DNA from: Stratiolaelaps scimitus
Taxonomy: Eukaryota; Arthropoda; Arachnida; Mesostigmata; Laelapidae
DNA: 64,000 nucleotides
Reading direction: 5' to 3'
NCBI GenBank assembly: GCA_019614645.1
Contig: JABWDB010000006.1
Coordinates: 6,696,001-6,760,000 of the forward strand
Made by a program: the position numbers and the translations under genes. Under the pieces are notes generated by a model, which was not told the DNA's origin, did not search any database, and saw nothing but the letters and a program-made list of their open reading frames with translations. Position 1 is the first letter of the stretch; every line of letters starts with the position of its first letter. Shown here in pieces: positions 13,604-29,475 of the stretch.

Positions 13604-15165
13604 ATGTACTAGCGAGCCTCAGCAGGCCCCAGGCTAAATTCCATTTAAGATGAGGACGGCAGAGAACGAACGTTGTAGAATCGCCTAACGGAATGGTAGA
13701 GGAATGGGTGCAAGCTGACAGGGAAGGAGGCCGATGAAGGAGCCGAAGAAATCAGCAGCAGCTCCACTGCTGCTACCACAAATCATATTGGGGATGACGT
13801 CACTCTCGATCTTCATCAACCGAGCAAGCAGAAAGAGGCAAAAACCGCGGCAGCCGCAGCGAATTATCTTCTGCAACGACTTCTCTAAGAACTTTTGCAG
13901 CATGAGAGCAACACGCATGTGTGACACACCGTGAATTCAACGCATGTCCTTTCGACGGGATGTCTCCTTCAACAAGAACTGAAAATTACTGAAAAGAGTA
14001 AACAAAAAAAATACGATACTAACTGTGAAAAGAAATTCAACAATCTTAGGAGGAGGAAGAAGCGAACCAACACATGCGTAAAAGCCTACACAAGTAACAA
14101 ACACATACACACACGCACACAGTGACATTTACTACTCAACACTGATACTGCTGATGAAGAAGGCACTATCTTAGCTTAGAACGAATGCTTTCTTCGGAGA
14201 TCGTGAACGACAAAGACCTTTCCTCAATCTACTTCTATTGCTCCTTGACATGATCATGCATTCGGGAAGACTATCGGCAGATTCAACCGAAACAACGCGG
14301 AGAGAGTATTGTATTGTACCGAAAGGCGTAGACCATGCATTACCTGGGGACAAAGTTCGTTGGAGTCGTCCATTTCAGCGGTACGGCGTTAAACGCCGGC
14401 CAACCAGCCACGTTCTGAAAGATTACGTTCAAAAACAGTGCACTGGCATCGACACACACGATGAAACAGGCGGACTTGAGATTAGTGAGTGGCGTCTTTC
14501 AAGGTCCCCTCAAGATCAGGTATTCGAGATTTGGCCGCGGTCGCCACTGCTGCTGCTGCTGTTATCTAGCGCGGTCACAATTGTCCCGCAGTCGATCCAT
14601 CTACCCTTCATTGATTCATAACATTTTCTTGTTTGCTGTTAACTTCGTAACTTGTGTGGCGTCGTGCGCGCAACAGCTCGAGCAGAAGAACCATTTTAAC
14701 AGTGCTTCGGCACCGCTCACAGCGAGTATTATAACAGGACAACAGTGAATGATATCCCCCAGTATTGATCTCCTACGGGTATCATATTCCTGCGCCACTT
14801 TCTCGTGTTTGTTTCTCTGTTGATTGTTGCCCCTCGAACCTCGCCAGTTGATCTAAGACACCTGAGTCTGTCTTCTTCATCGAAATCATCGAGCAAGCGA
14901 ATCGAAGCAAAATATGCCACCAATAATCAGTATCGCTACGACGTACGAAGTCACGCATTTGGCCATAATCCGTTCGGGTGATAGCGAAAGCTTCCCCCAA
15001 AGCCCCAACCAGGTATAATGCATCAATGCATAAGGCAACAACAATAATCACCAGTATACTATAGCTACTGTGTGTCTTGAAAAGACACCACCACTCACAT
15101 CACTGGGTCCAGCTTTGTACATTTCAATTCTAATATATTTTGTGTATCTATCAATCAATCAACCA

Positions 15166-15242
15166 ATATATATATATATATATATATATGTTTGTGCAGT
15201 ACAGTTCGGTTGGATCTGCTTCGGTCTTCCTACGTGTCACTA

Positions 15243-15279
<37 letters not shown>
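15166..15279. repeat. Two (TA)n microsatellites separated by unique sequence
   Basis: Uninterrupted TA runs occur at 15166-15189 and 15244-15279. A further run lies at 15768-15795. Confidence 0.9.
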
Positions 15280-15283
<4 letters not shown>

Positions 15284-15764
15284 GTCGGTGATTATTATTC
15301 GTGGGTATTGTATTGTGTTGGCCTGCATGAGGTATGTGACATGATTTCGAGATAAAGGAAAAAAATCTATCGATATAGAGCGATACACAGGCAGAGAGGC
15401 CGAGAGGCCGAGAGAACGCGATTAGATTATACGGGGATAGAGAAACGCCGCGCTGGTAGCGAGTGAATATGACGGGTGGGGATATGGGCAATGGGAGATG
15501 TGGGCTGGGAGATGCTGTGTAAGCATCCAATGAGATCACCGATCGACGAGAGCGAGAGATGGCGAACGACGGATGGTGAACTAGATGAAAGAAAATCAGC
15601 TATTTCAAGCGATATTTTCGATCGATTATCGATAAAAAAAGGCACGATTAGAATACAGTGAATATAACAATAATTGATACTAATTGATTGTAATATTATA
15701 TATGTAAGAATTAATAGTAATGGTGAAGCGTTGAGCAAACCAACCCTTCTGTGTTCTGTGGTTG

Positions 15765-15795
<31 letters not shown>

Positions 15796-16133
15796 GATGA
15801 ATAATGCAAAACCCGATAACATAAATGTGTTCGTATATAGAAATTAATATACGACTTAGTATATTAACGCAACAAAAGGAATGCCTATTAAATGGAGTTC
15901 AGTTATTACTATTCGTAATTATAGCTATATTGTATTAATTATAATTATATTCCAATTACTACCAATATTATATTATGAATTCCTAATTCAGATTAAATAC
16001 GCTACGGTGTTATTATATAAATTATTAGGAATAAAGTGACCGCGGCAGACAACCAGTATATCTAAGCACACATACACACTCGTGAAACTCCTTTATTGAT
16101 CCGTGTTAACGTCGCCGCCAGCAGAGGATAAAA

Positions 16134-16138
<5 letters not shown>

Positions 16139-16179
<41 letters not shown>
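16139..16179. repeat. Long (TA)n microsatellite
   Basis: About 20 uninterrupted TA units, in the presumed 3' UTR of ACSL. Confidence 0.9.
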
Positions 16180-16184
<5 letters not shown>

Positions 16185-17116
16185 GAAAAAAATTGGAAAA
16201 AATACATTTAGGTGAGCAAGTCGCGGAGAGATAAACCAAGCATAGGGAACGAGAGTAAACAAAGTACTAAGAGAGAAACAGCATTGAGATATGTGGCCCC
16301 TTTGGCAGAATCGTCATAACGAATTGATTCATTAATTGAACAGAGAGCAATTGTGGCAACCGTTTGACGGAACGGACTCTAGCCGGGGCGCACTCGTAGC
16401 GAATGATAAGAGACAAAACGGAGGCTGAGCAGAAAGACAACGTTGCAGCACACAACGACATGCACCATCACGCCACAACGTACCGCAGAATTTTACCGAG
16501 CTGATCGGGATTTGGCTAATGGGGACGTGTGGGGATCCTTTTCGTGGGAGTCCTGGAGCACTGGCCTCCGTATATCTTCGACCATTCTCAAAATAGGATT
16601 CATAAGAAAGTCACTAAGGGAATCGAGTGAAGAGGAATGAAGGGCGACGCTGTTTCAAGAGGACTAATAACAAAAAAAAGAAGCCACAGATGAGGGGTAA
16701 CCGGTAGAGAAATGATGGAGTAACGCCCACGACGCAGAAGGGTGCGACATGGGGGCTGGCAGGCTGCTGAAGCAAGTCTAGGACGGGTAACGCTGAGAAA
16801 CCACATTCCCTTCCTGAAGTGAGTTGTACATAGGGAGATACTAGAAGCTGAAGAAATAGAATATTTTGAGGGACAGTAATCAACAAATAAATAGATGAAC
16901 AACTAGGAGAGGAGCCGTCTATCTAAGCTAATTATCAACTATTGCTACATTGCCCTGCGACCACCTGGGGCGGAAATCTAACACACAAATAACAATTCAA
17001 CTGCAACATTTAGACAACAAGCTGTACGACACTAAGAACACAAACACACACACACACATGCGCCGACACACAGACACAAACTGAATGATAATAAACACAT
17101 ACATAGATATATACAG

Positions 17117-17118
<2 letters not shown>

Positions 17119-17152
<34 letters not shown>
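17119..17152. repeat. (TA)n microsatellite
   Basis: About 17 TA units, preceded at 17043-17058 by a short CA run. Confidence 0.9.
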
Positions 17153-17154
<2 letters not shown>

Positions 17155-17775
17155 AAAACCGGTGCGTGTTTCGGCAGAGTAAAGTGTGCAGACAGAGCAA
17201 AGAGTGGTGAGGGAACGCTGAAAGGAAGGAAGGAGGAAAACAAACATTTTTTTTGTATCGAAACTTAACGATCTCGCCACAACGAGGTCCAATCGGAAAT
17301 CATCACACGTTGTCATGTTGGAGTCTTCAAAGGAAAAGGGAAAGAGCGATTGGCTGGCATACGAGTGAGTACTCGAAGGTGAGAAATGATACGGAACAAA
17401 CTATTATGAACAGTTCCCCTAGTGAATACTGTCTCGACTAACTAACAACAACAACAACAACAACATCTAGTAGAAGGTGTTAGAGGTCTTACAAAAAAAC
17501 CTTACACTCAGAGTTCTAGCTAAATAAGCGACGATGACTGTTTTGAATCCTACTAATATTACTACCACATACTATTTATAGAGTTCTTCAGCAACCAACA
17601 TCGAGCGAATAAATTTTCAAAATGATGAAAAATAGCATCAGTATAAAACAACAAAAAAAAAAGAAGCTATTGACAAAAACACCACGGCCCTCGCGTTGCT
17701 CATAACAACAACAAGACAAAACCTGCAGCAGCAGCAGCAACAACAATAACAACAACAACATCATTCAATGTATAT

Positions 17776-17781
17776 AATAAA
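17776..17781 (+). terminator. Polyadenylation signal candidate for ACSL
   Basis: Canonical AATAAA, the last one on this strand before the oppositely oriented neugrin gene. An upstream candidate is at 17608-17613. Confidence 0.35.
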
Positions 17782-18106
17782 AACGAATATATCGTAGACG
17801 ATTTGTTTCAAAAAATGGGGCGCCTTTTATTTACTTCGACCTGAATTCAACGCATGTAATAGGTATACGTATTTATTATGCTACACACTAGATTCTATCT
17901 TAATAACTATCTTAATAAAACTTAACAAGTGCTTGTAAGGGGGTGCCCATGGAAATAATATTAGCACTTCAGTATCAGATGTATTTGATTTGCCTACGAA
18001 GATAAATATGGTATAAAATTGCATAAGGCAACGCTACGACTTGTTGGTGGCTGATGAAGTAAAATAATCGCTCGAATGTCAGCCAAAATCCTGGGCAGAT
18101 TTCAGG

Positions 18107-18112
18107 TTTATT
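18107..18112 (-). terminator. Polyadenylation signal candidate for neugrin
   Basis: AATAAA on the minus strand, 65 bases beyond the neugrin stop codon. Confidence 0.5.
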
Positions 18113-18176
18113 AAGCAGCTTTCATTCGGTGGTGCCGACAACGCTCAATGTTAGGTATGATCCATGATCACTTTCT

Positions 18177-21100
18177 TTATAGAAGTCTGTACAAAGCCTG
18201 TCCGTCGGCGTCGAAAACGGTTTTTCCTATTCTGTACGTGCCATCGTTGAAGCGTTCCTCAGCGACAGCTGCTCGAGGCGGTTTTATGAACATGGGAGGT
18301 TTGGGCAAGTCTCGATCGAGTTTTGTCAGGTCCTTCTTTCTAGGTTTCTTTGCGACGTGTGTGGCTGAGGATTCTAGTTGAGGGGGCTCCTCGTGTCCGG
18401 CAATCTTCTTAAACTGATCCAGATTAATACAGCCTCGCCCGCTGAACTCATTCACAAATGCCATTCTGAAGTTCTCTGGAAGATCAAGTCTGGTAGCTGC
18501 CTCGGGGTCGTTTCCATAATCTTCACGAAGGATTCTTCTGCTGAGGGCCTTCTCTAACTTCTCTGTTAACAGCACAAACGGCATAAAAATGGATATTTCG
18601 TCAGTGAATAATCGGACACAGTCTCAGTTACGAACCATTGCAAAAAAAAATAAATGTATATATATATATATATATTATCGTCAAACATTAATAACGCAGT
18701 TTAAGACATTTTTTCTGTCACCGTCCTATCGTAATAATACATTTGTGAGGATAAAGAGACGACACTAGTTCTTTAGCTATAGTACCGTAGTCATTAAGTG
18801 TTGGCTGAGAATCAGCCCAGAAAATTTAGTACTTAGCTGCCTGTTGGCTGATTTATTGTCAAATATGAAATACAATGTGAATAAGTCGTACGAGGTAGTA
18901 CGATGAATGAATACACAAAGATGTAGTTGGGACTCAGTACACGCCTGGGTCGCCTTAAATGCCATAGATATTTGGTGAGCTTGCTTCTGCGCTTCTCTGT
19001 ATCTATCTCCATGTTCTAAGTACATCGTCCAAATTGTAAATAGGCATTCGCTCTCTCCACTTGACTGCCACATGTTTTGCCCTCCGACCGGTGAGTTATC
19101 AGGGCACAGACCAACTGCAGAAGGGGATGGCTCCCGTTGGCAATCTGCGTCGTTGTCGTTGCACATCTTGTTGAAAACTTGAATCGTTTTCGTAATCAGG
19201 CATGGAAACCTCTCCTTTTGACATCTGCCAGGTAGATCACATCCCTTAAGTATTTCGGAGTGGCTGCTGCGATTTCCAAGGAACCTAATATTGTGCCTGC
19301 CTTAGCGATGTGCTGATTCCCTGTTGATCGAGGTGTAGCGCTTGACCCCTCCATTTTTTTGTCCTTTACGGTTGCGCCACTTTTGTTTTTGATGTCCTTG
19401 TTTGATTCGGTTACGATCGGCAGGACGTCCATCTTACTCCTCAGGTCAGACGAACGTTTCTTCTGCAACTGCTTTATAGATATATGAGGTCCGTTGTTCT
19501 TCCGTAGAAAGGTGATCGAATAGGATCTTTTTCGATGTGGATGATTGGAGTTATTTGAAAATCCAACTTACTAAGCAGCTGCTGTATGAACATAAGGCTC
19601 TTCACCCGGCCAGGAGCTCGGTTTCGGTCTATCTACCTCTATGTCCTGGATGGATCCGCTTAGCGATAAGTAGGCGGATCCATCACGATCTGCCTCCTCA
19701 CAACAGGACAGTTACATATATGTGTGGCTGTGTATCCCAAGAGGGTTCATCACTCGGAAATTGGGGACACGGGTTCAGTGGGTGAGTGAGCCCCATACTA
19801 GTCACAACGGCTGAGTGACACATGTGCATTGAGCATTCCCGAAACTTCGGTACCACGATTCTTGGGTAATTTAACGTGGCAAAACAGCGCCCTCTCTAAG
19901 CAACATTATTAGCTAATACGAAGGTTCATATACATTATGCCACACATATCTAAAATAATGTTTTCGAGTATTATTATGCTCAAAATCCGTGGCTGTTAAA
20001 TGTTGGCTGACTCCTCAGCCAACATTTAACGCCCACAGAATGACTTTTTGCATTACTTCATCTATCTGATCAAGACAGAAACTAAGCAGTTACTTGCCAG
20101 ATCTCGAGGGCCGCTTTTCCGAGGGATGCTCGATGACTATTTCTTCTTTAGGCGTCTCTTCGTCCTCGGGTTGGTTCTGTCCCGAGCTGTGAAGCACCCT
20201 GTACTCTTGTAGCATGTGGAAATGTTCTCCCTCATGACCAACTCTTACAGGTACGCGAATACCGGCGTTCTCTGCGGGTCTTGGAAACTCGGAATTACCT
20301 GACTTGAAAGCTTCGTTCTGTAGTTTATCTGCAAGAATATGCCAACGTTTAAGAGTTAAATGTTATAACCAGTAGCTACAAACTACGGTGCGTTAACATT
20401 GGTCCCAATCGTTAGAAAAGCAACATGCTATTAAGCGGGAAAACAATGTTGACGGAGAAAGCGTTCAACAGAAAAAGCCTTTGTCATTCTAAGCACCTGA
20501 TCCCTACCAACTAATCTCGTATTACTGCAACAAAGCATTTCTATCATATCAGTTCAATTAAAATGCTCTGTTATTAACCAAAGGCATCGCACAGTAGTTG
20601 GAAGTATTGCGGATCAAAAAGTGTTTATATATGTAGGAATTATTGTATACAATACAATTAGACACGGACATTACGTGTTTTTCATTCAAGTTGATATTCT
20701 TTACTCCGTGGTAACCTCGAAGGGTACATCTATTTATCCTCTCAGTTCTCTCCACTGTTTCGCGACCTATTATAAGGCCTTTGCGTAGAATATTCGAGCG
20801 GACGTCTACAAAATTATTAAGCGTCCCGTTTCCTTCTAGTTTCTTGTGCCTTGTTCTCCCTGGAGTCTCTCCCAGTTCCCTTATCTCTTACGTCTGTAGC
20901 GCCATGCAATTTGGCTATAGAAGGCAGGGCCAAACGCTCCAGTGGAAGATCACATCGTTTACTGGCTCTCCGAGTAAATCTGGACCCGGGCCCGCTCCAT
21001 TGTCTCAATATGCTTTTTCAAATACGGTCTCGAAACTGTACTTGAACCGCACTGAACAATAAGTATATTGAATGAATTCACATATATATCGCGGTAATTT

Positions 21101-24100
21101 GGCACTTCTATAGATTGATATAGAATTCCGAATCTTTAACAATGAGACACCTAAATATTGTATTGCATACTAGTGGAGCTGATCGGCCATCTCAGTCAGA
21201 CACTGGTCAACGTCATGGGAGACATTTAGCTAAACCCATTTTACGCATAATTATTTTATACTGATATGCTGATAATTCATCATCGTGCGAAATCGGTATC
21301 AGTTCCAGAAAGCGACTGATGACTTTCTCAATGTCCACCTTTTTCTAACAGTATTTCTGTGTTATGGTTTTACCTTTTGCGATTTGTATCATTACTTTTG
21401 ATTTGAAATTGAATAGAGCGGCGAACACGAGTCTTGCCCACAGATGTATTCTATCTACAATATTTAGGGTGCAGAATATAATCAATAAGCGATCTTTAGT
21501 TTCCACTATAGAATGTGGTTTCTCCATCCCTTGGAACAACCATGTATTTCCAGCCATCCGTCTCGATAAAAGCTCGTTCTCCTTTCTCGCAACTGAATCT
21601 GCGCCCCATTCAATGGACTGAGCGTACAAGTCTGCCCCCCCCCGATGATTAGTTTCTTATTTCCTTTTTTTTAGGATGGTAGCCCTGTTATTTAGCAACA
21701 CGAAATAAACAGGCTCACTTCTATTGGGAAAGAGCATTATTCTTATTTCTAGTATATCTATCCATGCAACTCCACATTCGGTCCCTTTTTGATGAACGAT
21801 TAACGAGTTATTTTGCTGAAATGGTCGCTACATCTCTAGTTTGATCAGTATGTGCCAGTTATTCTTTGTGCATCTGAATTTATTTGGTTCGGCCATAATG
21901 GTAACATCTATCTTCCTTTCATGAACAGTCTGATTCATCATGTCGTATGACATCTGTTTAAGTTAGGTTGCAGTTTTACAAGATCCACTGTTGATATAAT
22001 ATTTCGAGGCTTCTCTTTGTATTTATTTCATCTCCTCTCTGTATCTTGAACATTTCAAGCTACTCGTTTCATGTTCTTTGGTGTTTCCAGTGCAGTTTAC
22101 CCTTACATTATTCCGTTGTGCGTCCCGCATTTAAATGAATAATCTGTCTATTCTACATACTGGGTCTTATATATTCCGCTTAGTGGCCGTAATCTATACA
22201 GTTGTTGCAGGTTTTTGCCGTTTTCAATCTATTCTAGGTAGCGCCATATGTAGCCAATTTTAACTTTTCCTTAGTTTATCTAATTATGTAGCTTTCTCTC
22301 CGTCAACATGTATACACACCATTGTGGTCCACGTTGTTGTAGTTCTTTCGAGGAGATTGCAATTGTTCCTGCTACGCTTTTTAATTTCAGTGGGTGTGGC
22401 GATTGATATATTGGTGAAATCCTCTAATTAGTGCTCCGTGCCCTTTTGCTGCTTGTGTACCTCTAAGGAAAGTTCTTCTCACCGGTTCGTGTTTAGCAAC
22501 AGCATGGGTACATCTCGATCCCACAGTGTGTGAAAGGTGCCGGTCCCTTAGACAAACAGTGCATGCTTTCGTGGCGGCAAAGCCCCTGAATGGGCATGTG
22601 CAAAATGAAGAACGCGTCGCAAAGCGCGTTATGAGGGTCCCTATATCCACCCCATGCTTTGTTGGTTAACATAATCGGCTATTGTCTACATTTTCGTTTA
22701 GGCGTGTCTATGTTGTATCGATTACGTAAACATTTTAAGATTTCTTATTTTGTGGGTTCTTTGAATCTTCAGTGGTTATAAATACTCCTATATTGGTCTT
22801 ACTTTTTATTTGTATTATAGCTCTAAGATTCTCATTTTCTCTGGTTGCGCCTCAATTTCCAGCTTAAAAATGCTACAAGTTTCTTCCTTATCTTCCAGCG
22901 GGCATAAATTATCCTATTTTGTATCTAAATCAGCTCCTACTATTAACACTTTCTTGTTCTATATCAGCCTTCTCCTAGATATCTCTATTGTGTTAGAAAT
23001 TTACGACGAACAATATATCTCGGAACCCACCTAGATATCGTGATTTAGGACTTTCACACTTAACCTTAACACCAACGCCGGAATGGTCAGTCTTAAACGG
23101 GGGTCACACACTTCCAGCCCTTCCATGAAAGCTGGTTCAGTGGATTGGAGGCTATGAAGAATAGATTCTCCTCGGGTCATACGGTCAACTAAGTGAATAA
23201 GCCCATTGTTGACGCACAGATTGGCGAATAACCACAACTTTTGGGATAACCTAACTGCGATGACAGTATTTTCCTAGCCTACATTTATCGGGCTAAAGAC
23301 GCCACAAATCACTAGACAAGTGTGTCGCAGAGGACGTCAATCATCGAGTAATCTAGTGCTCTATAAAATACAAATTTAATTGTCCCGCTACACCTAGTGG
23401 TTCTTACTAGCTATTGTTTGTAATTATTTGAGCTTATTCCCTTGTGGTTATAGTCGTTCCCCAAAAGTATAACATGTAAATGACGCCGTTGACATATGAT
23501 GTTGCCTAAGACTCATAGATTAAACGAAATGTAAGATGAATATTTAAGATACGCATGTAATGCATACACAGGACTGCAGTACCATCAGCGCTGTTTGTTA
23601 ATTTCTAAAGTGCTAAACATGACTACATAGGCAGAGAAAGAAAGAAAAAGTAAGTAGCTCACCTTCAAGGTAGAGTTCAATCGTCCTCTTGTGCAGTGAG
23701 ACAGGTCCTTCCTCTGGGCATATTCCTGAATTCTTAATCTTTCTAAGTAATTTCCAGCGCAGGTCAACCTCAGCGTCGTGTGCGGCAATTTTCTCATTGT
23801 CAATAAGAAATTTGCTTTTCAGTAATTTCTGCAAGTCGGTACGCAGAACTCAACAGTTATAAGAACAACCAAAATTCAAACAATACACAGTTTATTCAAC
23901 AGTAATCAAATGCATACGACGTTCTTCGTGAAACAGTCAAACATTTTCGATTTCTTGTGCTGTATGTTCTCAGAATCTCCCTTGTGCCTTCAATAACCTG
24001 TCAATTATTGACCCACAAAAATGCAGCCTAAGTGCATTTCAATATTATACGATCACAAACAATGTCGAGATTTGCCAGGCACAGACTAAAATCACAGCAC

Positions 24101-24617
24101 AATCCATGTTCCCAGAGTTGAATAAAGTGTACAATAGCCATTTTGCACTTCCTATAGAAATTCAAGTTTTCCGACCATTTTGAACAATCACTAGCGACGC
24201 AATTAGGGACAGGGTCTCAGGCCGAGACCGACATGGCCCCGAGGGAGGCGACGGCATTGATTCCATACTAATGTTGTATAATAATGAAGTATATTGTTGT
24301 CACCTCATTAGCTTTCAATGTATAAAAGCGGAAAGCGTCGAAAGTCAGGTGACAAAATCTAACATGATGACCTGTTCGTTTCTTCGTACGGTACAACCTT
24401 TCTATATTTCGAGTAATGCCATACCTTTGCACCAAGAGAACTTATTGGAAACTCCTCAGCAATCCTATCCGGGGTCCAGTCCTCCGGATCCCTCCGATGA
24501 AGATACAGAATCTGTTGTTTAGCCGCCCAGTACAATAGGTTGCTTTCAGGAGGCTGAGGATCTTCTTCTTTTTGCATTAAGATGTTTCTCACCCGGCGAC
24601 GATGATCGCGCTCTTCA
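18177..24617 (-). CDS. NGRN: Neugrin homologue (N-terminal exon not resolved)
   Basis: Vertebrate neugrin is a mitochondrial protein linked to 16S rRNA pseudouridylation and mitoribosome assembly. Minus-strand exons I read are 24425-24617, 23663-23828, 20098-20328 and 18177-18562. Phases agree throughout (0, 1, 1). The second and third exons join to give GAKKLLKSKF, matching the conserved neugrin core after a block with YWAAKQQILYLHRRDPEDW. The last exon ends GKTVFDADGQALYRLL, close to the family's C-terminal FDSNGNFLYRI-type motif. The third-to-last-exon junction uses a GC donor (CTG|GCAAGT) with an AG acceptor. If it is not spliced, the frame ends at TAA three codons later. The first exon shown starts with an acceptor, so an upstream exon with the start codon and mitochondrial signal is missing. 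A minus-strand ATG at 25068 opens a short basic frame but does not splice in phase. Confidence 0.85.
18793..18840 (+). repeat. Short dispersed repeat with TTGGCTGAGAATCAGCC hairpin, copy 1
   Basis: It shares ACCGT...GTTGGCTGAGARTCAGCCC followed by RGAAAATT and a TTAG-type tail with copies at 29149-29190 and 48582-48640. Every copy has the plus orientation. Confidence 0.55.
19990..20033. repeat. Palindrome formed by two head-to-head TTAAATGTTGGCTGA ends
   Basis: The sequence GTTAAATGTTGGCTGA, a short centre, then TCAGCCAACATTTAAC forms a near-perfect inverted repeat. The arm matches the 5' part of the dispersed repeat at 48593-48610. Confidence 0.7.
20329..23662 (-). mobile_element. Large neugrin intron with possible degenerate retroelement
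   Basis: This 3.3-kb intron holds broken minus-strand open frames (21629-21345, 22650-22387, 21008-20817). One is Cys/His-rich (spaced Cys and His over 22470-22620), and another reads like a decayed reverse-transcriptase tail. No intact domain is visible, so the assignment is weak. T-rich plus-strand composition between 21.6 and 22.9 kb also looks repeat-derived. Confidence 0.25.
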
Positions 24618-25204
24618 CTGAATCAGTCACCAAATGACAACAGCGTGTTCATTCGTCGTACATCACATGGAAATTGTCACAATACGCGCACAAAAATTGA
24701 TCGATGTAAGAATCGACGGTCGTAGGCAGATATAACGCGCGGGACGTCAAATATCCTCACAGGGGTCTCGATTGCGTTTATGTTACCTAGAAATAAATCT
24801 TAATAAATCCTGTCTGCTGCGCGAAAGAGCTACCAAATGCGAACTGTGCCTTATGCCGGGTTCGTAAGTGGCCCTAATCAGTTTTTATCGTTTATAAAGC
24901 GTGATCGCCCTGATGAATACACCCTTCGGCAAATCACTTCGCTAACTACGTTATAAGATATTTCGTGTTTGCCACCTGTACTCGCTCATTGGACCCCGCC
25001 AGATCGTAACTGATTTGTTGGACAGCTGCTTCCTTATGCCGCTCTACCAGCTTTCGTAAACGATCCATCTGTCTTCAGCCCCTTAATAAATACGCATATC
25101 ATTGAACAAATACAGGTATTTATTTCCATCAGGTCATATCTTGCTCTCATTGGCCATTGTATACATTTCGGGTCTCAGTGCTATTGGAATTGTCAACCCA
25201 TTTT

Positions 25205-25210
25205 TTTATT
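25205..25210 (-). terminator. Polyadenylation signal candidate for AHCY
   Basis: AATAAA on the minus strand, 62 bases beyond the AHCY C-terminal stop codon. Confidence 0.4.
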
Positions 25211-25271
25211 TGGAAAAGCAACGGGTTACGATTAAACCAGTTAATACAAGTTGCTCTCGTTATTTGCTGTC

Positions 25272-27892
<2,621 letters not shown>

Positions 27893-29475
27893 GGCTGTTA
27901 TGCGACGGGTCGGTTGTCAACGCACGAAAGTGTCGAGAAAAAAAGAGCACGGAATACGGTGATGCTACACCAGCAACGGTTGCAAACGAACTGAGCTATT
28001 TGAGCGCGCCGAACCGCACTTAGCACGTGGACAATTCGACAAAGAGCGAGCCGGTGCGCAGCCAGCTCGGCTAAGAGAAGCTTGGTCGACCCAAGAGAGA
28101 GGGCGGCGGAAGCGCGCCAACATTTCAAAAACTTCGGAGGTGCACAATCGCAGCTTGGAGGCCGAGCGTGCCTCTCTTGCTGTAAACGATATATGGTGTT
28201 CGTTCGCTGACTAATGCATGTAAACGTCTTCCACCATAACTACTGTTTGCCAAAAAATATAGGCATTATAGTATACAGTATTTGTACACGGCGTTCAAAT
28301 CGATCTGGACACCTCAACCGATCGAATATCAACATAGAGCTACATAAAATAAAGACGAGTTACCTTGATAAAAGAGCAGAGACGCACATACTAAACGTTT
28401 GATTCATCACTGACACTCTCGTCGCTAAACACAGCTTCTCTCTCGTGTCACCCTAGAGGAACTTCTACCGCTTAACACCATTTCGACAACTAACATAGCA
28501 AATGTAAATAAATCTGGATGAGCTAAAACATCGCAATTGGCTATCCACAATAACTTTTTCAAATACTATTCAAACTGCTTTTTCGCAATAGTACATCAAA
28601 CATTGAGCGGAGAAAATCACCGTTCTAAGCTCACTCTTCATTTCGTAGAATTTGTTAGAAGGAAGAACTGGCTGAGTATCTTCAGCGTGTCTAGAAATTC
28701 TAAAATGAATGTCTAAAATGAAAACTTGTAATCTTCGGCTAGAGAGGAAACCTCTCTCTCTCTTTAATATGGCGTATATTTAGCGTATTCTTATGTAACA
28801 CAGAATGAAACATAAACGTAAATTTGAAGCAAGAACGATCTGAACACCACACTCTGAAACAACCCATCAATCACCCTTTCACCTTTGTCATAGCTACAAC
28901 TTAGCTTTTTTTTTATTTCGCCCAGCAATAACAAGTGCATTACGCATCAAATCAATTTCACTGCTCGAAATCATTTCTCGGGAAATTACCGGCATAACTC
29001 GAAGGCTCATTGAAGGCTATACGCTTCAGCCTATGTTGAGTCGACAGATCAAATGCTCACGTTTCATGTGTTCAGTGGGAGTCCTTCTTAGCAATGCGTG
29101 TTCATGTTGATAGCACCTCGGTATGCGATACATTAGCACCGTGCACGTTGAGTGTTGGCTGGGAGTCGGCCCGGCGAAATTCTGTTTAGCTATGAAATAC
29201 ATTAGTAAATTGATATGCATCTGATGAACACCAGCGTGACTGGATTAGCTCAAGTATTCTGTAAAACGAGGGCCACTGCGCAACGCTATCAAGATCACAG
29301 AATCCGAATGGCTCAGCTTGGAACTGCAACCCACTACGGATCGCCCTGTGTATTGTGTAAAGGTCATTATTTTAGGAGAAATAACTAGCATCGGATAATG
29401 TGCGTCCACAATTTCCATCCAGTGATCAGTTATCAATTCAATTTAGCATTTGAAATCATAGATCATCAACTACGC
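27893..29475. other. Upstream flank of AHCY, no supported gene
   Basis: The first 250 bases beyond the AHCY ATG are GC-rich and probably include its promoter and 5' UTR. The rest is AT-rich with no coding signal. A hairpin-bearing dispersed repeat copy lies at 29149-29190. Confidence 0.45.
29149..29190 (+). repeat. Short dispersed repeat, copy 2 (diverged)
   Basis: GTGTTGGCTGGGAGTCGGCCC followed by GGCGAAATTCTGTTTAGC. It has the same layout as the copies at 18793 and 48582, with compensatory changes that keep the GGCTG/GGCC-type stem partly paired. Confidence 0.5.

Larger units (their letters stand above)
13604..18176. other. ACSL4: Putative ACSL 3' UTR and AT-rich convergent intergenic region
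   Basis: No protein-coding signal follows the ACSL stop. The stretch is A-rich on the plus strand, with CAA/CAG runs near 17445-17465 and 17725-17765 and several long TA tracts. AATAAA signals occur at 17608-17613 and 17776-17781, just before the convergent neugrin gene. Together these suggest a long 3' UTR of up to about 4.2 kb on the plus strand. The exact cleavage site cannot be told from sequence. Confidence 0.45.
18563..20097 (-). other. Neugrin last intron (GC-AG), with unassigned same-strand open frames
   Basis: This 1.5-kb interval contains two open frames on the same strand as neugrin (19166-18777 and 19468-19196). The latter is preceded by a good acceptor but opens only in phase 0, which does not fit the upstream exon's phase 1. 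I see no recognisable domain in either. The interval also holds a copy of the TTGGCTGAGA-CAGCC motif (18793-18840) and a (TA)n tract at 18657-18675. Confidence 0.5.

Noticed and set aside
19196..19468. Open frame with acceptor as an extra neugrin exon
   Set aside because: It is open only in phase 0, while both flanking neugrin exons join in phase 1; the direct join restores the family C-terminus without it.
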